64,000 nt of DNA from Anthoceros angustus (taxonomy: Eukaryota; Streptophyta; Anthocerotopsida; Anthocerotales; Anthocerotaceae), in NCBI GenBank assembly GCA_010909165.1, contig VJWM01000011.1, positions 744,001 through 808,000 of the forward strand. Reading direction: 5' to 3'. Below the pieces are notes generated by a model that ran no database searches, had not been told where the DNA came from, and saw only the letters and a list, made by a program, of their open reading frames with translations. This document shows positions 55,051-64,000 of the stretch, piece after piece (the stretch's first letter is position 1; each line of letters opens with the position of its first letter). Made by a program: the position numbers and the translations under genes.

Positions 55051-56414
55051 CTAGTTCACAAATCCGCATCTCGTCCTAATCTCGCCCGCGCTGCCCGTCT
55101 TCACCGCCACGCGCCCCAGCTTGATCATGGAGCGGCCGAAGTGATGGAAGAAGGAGTCGGCGTTGTGCGCGTACTCCTTCACGATCACTCGCGTGCGGTT
55201 GTCCAGGGCCAGGGCGGAGTCGGAGGAGAAGAGGCCCTTGTCCGCCAGCAGGTCCTGGTAGTAGAAGGGGTCCAAGACGTCGGGGGTGAGGGGGTCGTTG
55301 GGGACCCTGGTGGCCGGGTTGATGGGCTGGGGGCAGGCTCGGCGAAGCTGCGCGGCGTAGGCCGGGTCCAGGGCCGGGTCGATCCCGCTGAGGCTGCCGG
55401 GCCAGTTGTAGAAACGCCTCGCGATTTGGAAGCAGTGGGCTCTGCCGAAGGAGTGCGCGCCTGTGGCATCGCACTATGCTCGTCTCAGTATGGGTTAAAT
55501 GGGATGGCAGCAAGAGGAAGCCGGTTCACGTGTGGACATGGGCTCACCTGAGAGCGTGACGAGGTCACGCACGTTGAGGTCGAAGGCCGCGAAGATGTCG
55601 ATCAGGGGCTGGGCGCTGAGCTGAGATGAAGGCAAATGGGCGCTGGCCAGCGCTGCTGTGGAGATTCTTCCGTCTCTCCTCCCGAGCTCCACCGCCCAAG
55701 TCGGTCCTCCGCTCTGCAGGTGTGCCAATTTCCAGTTGCCGTCATGATCGTGAATTCAAGTGGCCGTGCGCACTGAGGCAGCTGCTCACGACTCGCGAGA
55801 ATTCCATTGTTTGTGTTGCGTTGCATTGCATTAATGCTGTACAGGTGGAGGTCCTGGAGTCATGAGCTTGCAACAGGCTTGCAACAGGCTTGCAACATAC
55901 ATACCTGGACCACAGCATCTCGGGCAGCGACTGCCAGAATGTCCGCACACGACACCACTCCTGGGCAGCGGGATTCCAGGCCGACCTTGATCTCATCGAT
56001 GATGTTGAGCTCCCTCAGTGTTTGGTTAGGGACTGCGGTCTTCTCCGAAGGGCCAGCGCTGGATGTGGACTCCAGCAACACGGAGCCATCGCAGCCCTGG
56101 CATCAAGACTGGTTGGTCACGACAGCCAAATCCTCACAGAATTGGACAGGAACGTTGGCACATATTTGACAAATTTGGATTCAACTTACCTCTACGAAGC
56201 AGTCATGAAAGAAGAGTCGGAGCAAAGATGCTGCGGATGTGGGGTCCTGCTGCAGATGCCTGGCCACGATGCTCTCCACGAGAGGCTCCAAGTTGGGGCA
56301 AGATCGAGAGTAGAAGTCCGGGGTCAGCTTCAGTGCACCTCCCTCTGATGCAGCAGTGAGCAGCACTGCCAGAAGCAGCACCCAGGACCGTAATTCTGCT
56401 GCCATTCTCCTCAT
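55051..56414 (-). CDS. Class III secretory peroxidase
   Basis: Exons 56190-56414, 55905-56096, 55548-55713 and 55051-55460 (minus strand) give 330 residues. Exon lengths 225, 192, 166 and 410 match the classical plant peroxidase gene. Signal peptide [20 protein letters not shown]. Distal haem-side motif [20 protein letters not shown] with catalytic Arg and His; [16 protein letters not shown]; proximal [12 protein letters not shown] with the haem-ligand His; eight-cysteine pattern apparent (SRSCPN, HDCF, GCDGS, SCAD, HCF, ACPQ, TRCGF). It uses hydrogen peroxide to oxidise phenolics in the cell wall. No frameshift. Confidence 0.95.
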
Positions 56415-57000
56415 CCCAGAATGTTCGCACAAGGAGCCCAGCTTGTCCAGTTTGTGGCAGATGCTTGCTCTCTGGCGTCCTCTGTGAACGAGACGTACCG
56501 ATATATGTGTGTCGAGTAGGCTGCTCATCAGCCAGATTAACATTCAAGTCCATCTCATGCTTGGTGAATAACAACCCAACGGAGGGGCTCTAATAATCAG
56601 CTACGGTTGGCCAATCATTCTATTCTTTAGTGCCAGGAGCATCTTCGATCAACAGCAGCACAATCGAGGACCACCTGACATTCCGCAGGTTGCCGTGGGA
56701 CGTCTGTCGCTTTTGTCCGTAACCATAGAGCTGCCAGAGCCATCTTTCTGCCATACTGCTGTCAGCAGTGCGCTCGACTGCAAAGGCCTCACCTTCTACA
56801 GACATACATGTATCCCGTATGCACATACGCAGGCCGCTCCCGGACAAAGGGATTCAGTAACAGGCTGGGCTCTGGCTGGGAGGACGGTGTGGACCTGACA
56901 GGAAACCACAGCAGTACACCAACATGTGAATTCCGTCCTTGCAAGCCACCGCCAAGCATGCTCGACAAAGCTGGCTAATCAGAACTTTTGGACGGCAAGC
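56415..57000. other. Upstream region of the peroxidase, no gene
   Basis: The first few hundred bases are the likely peroxidase promoter. No coding signal was recognised on either strand. Confidence 0.45.
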
Positions 57001-57001
57001 A

Positions 57002-57081
57002 GCATGAGTGACCACCAGCATGAGTGACTACCAGCATGAGTGACCACCAGCATGAGTGCTGACCAGCTTGAGTGACCACCA
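57002..57081. repeat. Five tandem copies of a 16-bp minisatellite
   Basis: Units GCATGAGTGACCACCA start at 57002, 57018, 57034, 57050 and 57066, with one or two changes in later copies. Confidence 0.9.
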
Positions 57082-57099
57082 GCGGCCCCTTGCACTGCA

Positions 57100-57897
57100 A
57101 CAGCACGGGACCAGAAAAGCTCTTACAACATTCGTGCGAAAACCTGCACAAGGATGTTGATTCAGCTACATACTTGTCCAATGTAGAGCAGCCTTTATGG
57201 AGTAGTACAGGAGGAAAATCTTACGACCACCTGCACCATCTAAATAGAGCTCTAGTGCATCACGCGACGTGAGCCTCTTGGCAAGCAGATACAGTCGAAA
57301 ATGGGCTCCACGTTCTGTGAATCAGGCCAGCCTGACTGCAGCTGCTCGAAAAGGGATGGGATAAGAGATAAAGCCTCCTCCCAAAATACATCCCCGTCAT
57401 ACAAGACCAGAGCTTTACCTGCAGTAATGGCCTGGGCTGGATTCTCGAAGCGGATCTGCACAGGTAGGGTTTACTGCCTCTGACATGGACTGGTCCTTAT
57501 CAACATCAACATCTCGAAGCAGATGCACCTTGCCTTGCTGATCGATATGCACACGTGCACAATGGCCAGTGGCAAGCTTAGTAGCCTTTGTGGAAACCAC
57601 ACAGACCCCAGACAGCCTGCTGAAACAAGCGGGTGTCTCCGGGAAAGAAAACAATTGCTGCTCATGATCAAGCCTGAACAGAATGAACCAACTTGACCAT
57701 GCTGAGCCCGATAAAGTTGGAATGGGAAGGACAACAAGAAGCAACCTATCTGTTTGGGCAGAATAGGGTTCGAAGCATTCTTCAAAATTGCTGCCTTCTG
57801 CATGTTTGTGTCTCGTGCAGGCTTCAAAGACCGTCCACTCATAAGTCTTCAACCTGAAACATGAAGATAGTTCCTCGCTTGGGAATGACTGCAGCAC
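57100..57897 (-). pseudogene. tRNA 2-thiouridylase (MnmA) pseudogene 2, with 3' flank
   Basis: On the minus strand, KATKLATGHCARVHIDQQGK with DVDVDKDQS (57480-57600) is the PP-loop-side core of MnmA. It continues directly into a C-terminal barrel piece (IRFENPAQAITAGKALVLYD, 57380-57440) and FEQLQSGWPDSQNVE, with the intervening exons missing. The 3' flank 57110-57260 matches 62920-63080 downstream of the real gene (ACGAAAACCTGCACAAGG-like sequence), so the copy arose from genomic DNA, not from spliced RNA. Non-functional. Confidence 0.8.
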
Positions 57898-57899
57898 GA

Positions 57900-58544
57900 A
57901 CCGGAAATGAGCTAGCTCCTACAGAGTTGTATCCAAAAATATGCAGACTAAATAAGCTTAAATTTCGTACCTCGTAACTTGTCCTTCGACGTGACGATGC
58001 TAAAGGCAGTCTCTGTGTCCCGTATCATGATCCCTGAGTGCCAACGACACTCTTACTTTTTGATTCTACACCTGCGAATTTCACCACATCAGCTGCGGTA
58101 GACGAACGTTCCATGAAAATGGATTCAAGGCATGCAATAGTGCACCAGCTAAAGCACGGACCAGCAAGAATGGCTCCACGTAAGTCTGCTGACAGAGTCA
58201 TCTACATGGATCCTCTGCACTTCCGGTGACCTAGCATTAGCCACTGAGCTTAAGCTGACAAACGTGCACAACCAGCGGGTGACAATGTTACCTGCATGCT
58301 ACAAGAAGGGCAGTCACATACTCTTCCCACATTTCCTGCAAGGTCTTGTACAGACTGCACGTGCCTGACGAGGGTGAATCGTTTGTTGTTAAAAAGTCGT
58401 CATTTCTAACCCTAATTCGCTGCCTCTTCGACTGGAAGAGATGCGCTTACTGCGACAATATTGCGCTTAGTTGCAATACTGTTGTTGAGGGATGTTGAAT
58501 GAGCTCAGAGACTTTAGGCTCGTGTCGTGACGACATAGAAGAAG
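57900..58544. other. No supported gene
   Basis: Only short frames without motifs on either strand. Some of it may be further degraded MnmA intron sequence. Confidence 0.4.
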
Positions 58545-58942
58545 AAGAATTTTATTTAAGTTCACTAAGGACGGATTTTCGTCATTGGACTTGGTACTTA
58601 ACAACTTGTACCATTGTGTGCCTAAGCTACCTTGCACCAAGGGCATCCATTCTCTTTAGGCACTCCATCTAAGTACCGATCTAAGCTCATCTCTTTAGGC
58701 ACTCCATCTAAGTACCGATCTAAGCTCAGGATGATTAATCACGGCGTTCTTATAAATGTGTGATGACGGACTTGGTACTTAACAACTTGTACCATGGTAT
58801 GCCTAAGCTACTTGCACCAAGGGCATCCATTCCCTTTAGGCACCCCATCTAAGTACCGATCTAAGCTCAGATCTAAACTCAGGATGCTTAATCACGCCGT
58901 TCTTATAAATGTGTGTCTATTTGGCCTAAGCCATTTGGACAC
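58545..58942. repeat. Dispersed repeat, copy 2 (internally duplicated)
   Basis: Matches 41525-41740, but here the part from GGACTTGGTACTTAACAACT to TTCTTATAAATGTGTG occurs twice, and the piece CATCTAAGTACCGATCTAAG three times. The shared end CCTAAGCCATTTGGACA is at about 58926. Confidence 0.8.
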
Positions 58943-59530
58943 ACACGCACAACCGCTTTGCCCGGCTCTTTGTTACTCTTGATAGAGCCCCCTCGAGTTG
59001 TTGCAGGTGTTGTGTTATGGGAATGTCAAGCATCCCTGTTTAGAGAACGCATGTCAAGTGTTGCACCTATATCTTCCCCGACCTGGTATGTATTGTCCTT
59101 TAGAGAATCTCGTACAACCTCATCCACCGCTTGTCTTATTCACCTTTTTCCAGCCATTCAAAGCTGTGCAACCTCTAATTTGTTCAATTAGCGATGCAAA
59201 TTCGTAAGCAAGGAAGGATTTGGTTAGATGATTTGCTCCTCTTTCTGGGTCTATGCTGATTTCCTCGATCAAAAGTAACCTGCTACGGATCACAACATCT
59301 TTTCGTTCCCCTAATCAGAGGATCTAATTTAAATAGAGGCGAGAAGCTGAATTCCTTCGTTTGAGCTCTCATCACTTCCTCGAAGGTTTTGAAGGAAGCT
59401 AATCGACCAGCAACAACAGCAGCAGTCCATGAAGCATTTGCAATCAAGAGATCGATTTCGGAAGAAAGATTGACAGTTTAAAAAAAATTGTGCTGTCCGT
59501 ACAAGTCCAGAGCTGCCTAGATTTACAGCC
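58943..59530. other. No supported gene
   Basis: No motif on either strand. The last part may be the 3' UTR of the gene at 59535-60272. A CAGCAACAACAGCAGCAG microsatellite lies near 59407. Confidence 0.45.
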
Positions 59531-59534
59531 AGCT

Positions 59535-60272
59535 CTAGACTGGAACATCTGCCAACTGACTTGAACACTTGTTCGGGTTAATAACCACAGTCTGGTAGAC
59601 AGGGAAGATAATGCCAAACTGTTCCAACGTCTCATCATCATCGATTCTGGTCTCTTCGCGCTCCACCATTTCGTCGTACCGCTGCCACCAATCCATAGAA
59701 TCCCATCCGTCGATTGCTCCATTCATATCCTGCTCCTCAGTGCGTCGGACGTGATCCGCATAGAGCGAGACGGCTTCAATCCGTGCGCTATGCTCGTCGA
59801 CATGTGCGGAGATAGTGGAGAAGTCGGAGTGTCGGGGGTCGAAGCATTCCCCGATCTTGAGCCGAGTCTTTCCCACCACAAACAAGGGGAAGGGAGGTTC
59901 TAGCTCCCACGCTCCTGAAGGCAGACATAACTGCTCCACTTCGTACGTGGTGCCATAGGGATTCTCCTGGAAATTGCTCCTCATGGACTGCATATGCGCA
60001 ACCATGGTTTTGTACTGGTCCGCCATGTTTGGAAACCGTTTCCACTTCTCCGCCACGGTCCGCAGATCCTCATAATATAAAGGTTTCGCACCCCATGCGT
60101 TGGCAAATCTGTCGAAATTGGCCAGGGCAGCTCCCCCTGCGGCATATCGCGAAGTGTACGCGCTCACCAGTCTCTTTCTGTCGATGATGTAGCCGCCATT
60201 CTCGTAATCGGAAGGATACCAATCCCACTCCACCACCAGGAAGATGGGCCTGGGCAGCGTCGGCTTCTCCAT
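59535..60272 (-). CDS. Uncharacterised 245-residue protein
   Basis: One open frame from an ATG at 60272 (MEKPTLPRPIFLVVEWDWYP) to a stop at 59535. Acidic, tryptophan- and tyrosine-rich, without signal peptide or membrane segment. Notable parts: FLVVEWDWYPSDYENGGYII (residues 11-30), FPLFVVGKTRLKIGECFDPR (about 127-146) and a charged region MDWWQRYDEMVEREETRIDD (about 193-212). I do not recognise the family. Even composition, a single undisturbed frame of this length and an AT-rich upstream region suggest a real gene. Confidence 0.65.
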   Translation of the reverse strand: MEKPTLPRPIFLVVEWDWYPSDYENGGYIIDRKRLVSAYTSRYAAGGAALANFDRFANAWGAKPLYYEDLRTVAEKWKRFPNMADQYKTMVAHMQSMRSNFQENPYGTTYEVEQLCLPSGAWELEPPFPLFVVGKTRLKIGECFDPRHSDFSTISAHVDEHSARIEAVSLYADHVRRTEEQDMNGAIDGWDSMDWWQRYDEMVEREETRIDDDETLEQFGIIFPVYQTVVINPNKCSSQLADVPV

Positions 60273-60299
60273 CGCGAACGAGAATCAAAATGAACAAGG

Positions 60300-61384
60300 T
60301 CTGATAATACGACAACTCGGCAAGCCGTATTTAAATGGTTAACACTGAACAACTCAACTTGGCCGTGCGCTGATTTCAAACTTATGCTATTTATGCTTGT
60401 ACTGTTTCAAAATAAATGCTTCGCGTGGAAGGTTCTCTACTTCTTCGCCTTCTCGCTTCAATTTCAATTGGCGTAAATTTTACTAATATTCTAATAATTA
60501 GAATCCATATTAGCATGCTACGTTGTTTAGACCGTCGTTGGTGTTCCAAGTGCCTAGTCCTTAAGTTTTCTTCATGGTACTCAAAAAAAGTCCTTAGATC
60601 TTTGGCCTTCCAAGTACCTAATCCTTAAGTTTTCTTCATGGTACTAAAAAAAGTCCTTAGATCTTGGCATGGATCTTACCTTGAAGAGTTTTGTATGGGA
60701 GACTATCCTTGAAAGGGAAAGGTGATGATACCTTCATTTCATATATATTTATATTATTTTAATATTTATTTAATTATATTAAATTACATTATACTATTCA
60801 CGTGTATGGCAGTTCACACAAATGGGAACTTGGCATGCCTCTAGAACCGGGCGGAGTCCGACACATAGGGCTTTTATTTATACATAATGGTTAGGTTGGT
60901 GTGTTTATGAGCTTGAGTCATGTTGTCCACGTTGGTTTTTAGTTCTTCTTCCTTCAATGGCTTATAAGAGGCTGCCAAGCCTTTGGTGCTTTTTGCATTA
61001 GTTTTTCTAGAGACTAGCGTTTTAGGAGGTTTTTATTACACGCAATAAAAATATTAAAACAAAAAACAACAAAAGTAGCCCGCCTTTGCACACGGATAAC
61101 ATTTGGTTGGTGGGTGTTACCAATGTAAAAGGCTCTATCCCCTGTATATGGACTACTTCTCCAAGTATTCACATAGGCCTTCTTGATGTCTTGATATGTG
61201 ATGAGACCTAAGTTTGGAGAAGGGAGTTGGAAGTTCGTGAGCCATTTGAGGAATGTCGCCACTAGCCTTTCTTCCCTATAGCTGCTTGGTCCTATTGCTT
61301 CTTGATGGCTATGCTGAGTAACATGTGATGCCTCGCCCCTTTGGAGCTTTGAGAATGGCTTGCCTTTTCGGGGCAGTTGGATGA
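60300..61384. other. AT-rich intergenic with a 64-bp tandem duplication
   Basis: Units at 60544-60607 and 60608-60667 (TTCCAAGT(G/A)CCTA(G/A)TCCTTAAG). The stretch 60730-60800 is nearly pure A/T. No gene recognised. Confidence 0.6.
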
Positions 61385-61645
61385 CATAGCACTCTTAGAA
61401 CCCCTCCGAGGCTCTAAGAGTGCCATGACATCAAGAAAATATACCAAGGAATTTGGATGCAATGCCACTCTTGAAGGCCCTTCGGGAATCTAAAAGTGGC
61501 ATGACACTGAGGAGATGGCATTCGGACGTCATGCCACTCCTAAAGGCCCTCTAAGGCTCTAAGAGTGACATGACACCAAGAAGATAGGATTTGAATGCCA
61601 TGCCACTCCTACAGCCCCTCTGGGGCTCTAAGAGTGGGATGACAT
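61385..61645. repeat. Four tandem units of about 70 bp, each with a hairpin
   Basis: Each unit has a left arm (CCACTCTT/CCACTCCT), a GGCCC-containing middle and a right arm (AAGAGTGCC/AAAAGTGG/AAGAGTGAC), followed by ATGACA. Left arms start near 61390, 61465, 61535 and 61604. Confidence 0.8.
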
Positions 61646-61692
61646 CCCCACTAAGTCATCCAATCTAGCAGTCCTCTTTCATCAATCTGAGA

Positions 61693-61804
61693 GTGCCGTC
61701 GTCGGCACATGCCGTCGTCGGCACATGCCGTCGTCGGCACATGCCGTCGTCGGCACATGCCGTCGTCGGCACATGCCGTCGTCGGCACATGCCGTCGTCG
61801 TCTG
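61693..61804. repeat. 16-bp palindromic minisatellite, six full units
   Basis: Units read (G/A)TGCCGTCGTCGGCAC at 61693, 61709, 61725, 61741, 61757 and 61773, with a partial unit after. GTGCCG and CGGCAC pair, so each unit can fold on itself. Because 16 is not a multiple of 3, all frames stay open; the frames here are not genes. Confidence 0.92.
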
Positions 61805-61830
61805 TGCCGTTGTCTGCCCTTCTACAACGC

Positions 61831-62058
61831 ATCGGTGTCAGAAGGCAAGCAAAAGAAACATGGCTCGCACTCCTATTGTCTGGTCCTCTTCTCATGATAT
61901 TGCTACTAGGCACCCCGCTGGAGAATGGCTTGGTGATAGAAGCCATCGGTGTGAGAAGGCAAGCAAAAGAAACATGGCTTGCACTAGTTATTGTCTCGTC
62001 CTCTTCTCATGATATTGCTACTAGGCACCCCACTAGAGAATGGCTTAGTGATAAAGCA
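61831..62058. repeat. Tandem duplication, 114-bp unit
   Basis: Units at 61831-61944 and 61945-62058 start ATCGGTGT(C/G)AGAAGGCAAG and share TCATGATATTGCTACTAGGC. No gene recognised. Confidence 0.9.
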
Positions 62059-62920
62059 TGAAGTGTTCATATAGATGTTGATGATTATAACGACGTCCCT
62101 TCGTGAAACAATATGAAATAGATTGAATGAGTTTTCAAACCTTGGAACACTTCACACAGACATAATTACATTAAGTAAAATATGATAATCATAGGTGAGA
62201 GATGTGAATGTAGTTATTCATCTTCATCCTCGATGCTACAGCTCATGTCTTAAAAGAGTATATTTGACAAAGCTAGATAGACTATATAAGGACCTATACT
62301 CTAAGACATCTTGTATCTTGAAAGATTGTAATTATCTATGCTAGTTTGCTTCAAGATGAAACAAAGCTTTTTCCATCCAAATTTTGCTACGAATATTGCT
62401 TTTTCCAAGCCATTCCAAGCTTGTCCTTTGAAAATTATTCCAAGCCATTCCAAGCTTGTCCTTTGAAAATTAGGGGTTTTGAAAATACTAGGGAAACGCA
62501 AAGGCTGGTGAGAGTTACGTGTCATATTTGCTCCAACTCGTCAAAAACTAAACCACCATAACTACAATTTAACTTTAACAATACCCGACCCACTAAAATC
62601 GATTCAACTAAGTATGTACCAATTTTCCTACTTATCTATCTATCATTAGTACTATTTTATTGAAATTATCTATTTGTCACCTAGTTATCCTCGATTAAAA
62701 CCAAACTTGCGTTATCGGTGCCTTTTTGGAACGATTACGTTTCGTGTGGGCATCCGTCTTCATTTCCCTTGCTCGGAGTGGTATGCTGAGGAAGCCTCGT
62801 CGTCTCTGTGCCCGAGTTAGTCTGTTGCATATGCGCCGATGCCGTCTGGTCACTTGTAACACTTGGGTTATTGAATTTAGCCTGAAATGGAGTCTTAACC
62901 AATTAACATCCTTTTGAAAA
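62059..62920. other. No supported gene; 35-bp direct duplication
   Basis: TTCCAAGCCATTCCAAGCTT starts two adjacent 35-bp units at 62403 and 62438. The remainder is AT-rich with short frames only. Confidence 0.6.
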
Positions 62921-63109
62921 GCTCTTACACATCATTCATACGAAAACCTGCACAAGGTTATTGATTCACCTACATACTTGGCCGATTTGGAGCAGTCTTC
63001 ATAGCGCAGTGCAGGAGAAAAGTTTACGACCACTTGCGCCATCTACTAGGGATCTAGTGCATCAGGCGACGTGAGCCAGTCTGGAAGCAGATTCAGTGAA
63101 AAAAAGGGC

Positions 63110-64000
<891 letters not shown>

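Noticed and set aside
61693-61804. CRISPR-like array
   Set aside because: Units are contiguous without spacers and the genome is eukaryotic.
61693-62061. Overlapping frames starting MPSSAHAVVG
   Set aside because: Produced by the 16-bp minisatellite, which keeps all frames open.

Overview
This window looks like nuclear DNA of a land plant. Evidence: class III peroxidase with the usual four-exon layout, a nepenthesin-type aspartic protease, PPR repeats with the MYA(R/K)CG signature, Ty1/copia elements (one with the plant primer-binding site TGGTATCAGAGC), a PIF/Harbinger transposon, TTTAGGG-type motifs and GT-AG introns of about 60-300 bp. A non-seed plant (bryophyte, lycophyte or fern) seems likely because of the unusual immune-like genes, but I cannot name the species.

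Layout. 1-5.3 kb: a decayed copia element on the minus strand, with an LTR at 3608-3830. 5.4-6.5 kb: a PPR pseudogene. 7.2-16.2 kb: a large plus-strand locus with four leucine-rich-repeat modules, a Roc GTPase, a COR domain and a caspase-like p20/p10 peptidase. 15.1-20.9 kb: its caspase end and a minus-strand copia insertion repeated three times. 20.1-32.2 kb: the rest of the copia material, including an array of about seven gag fragments. 33-37 kb: two copies of a protein resembling gasdermin pore-forming domains (minus), a second caspase 3' end (plus) and an MnmA pseudogene. 37-42 kb: tandem repeats, a PPR fragment, an intronless PI-PLC X-domain gene and copia remnants. 42.6-45.6 kb: a PIF/Harbinger element with terminal repeats and target-site duplication. 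46.6-50.2 kb: a many-exon MAPK-like kinase. 53.0-56.4 kb: aspartic protease and peroxidase, tail to tail. 57-64 kb: an MnmA pseudogene, an uncharacterised one-exon gene, minisatellites, and the 3' end of a probably functional MnmA gene.

The most interesting reading is that a sensor/NTPase/protease protein (LRR-Roc-COR-caspase) and a gasdermin-like protein lie in the same neighbourhood. In animals, caspases cut gasdermins to trigger lytic cell death. A plant version would be new to my knowledge. The link here is inference from domain resemblance and proximity only, and the copies at 33-36 kb are partly broken.

Caution on sequence quality: near-identical repeat copies differ mainly by small indels at CAG/CTG (CWG) sites. 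This pattern fits basecalling errors at CHG-methylated cytosines. Several frameshifts in the ROCO-caspase locus and transposons may therefore be artefacts, whereas the peroxidase, protease, kinase and PLC genes read cleanly.
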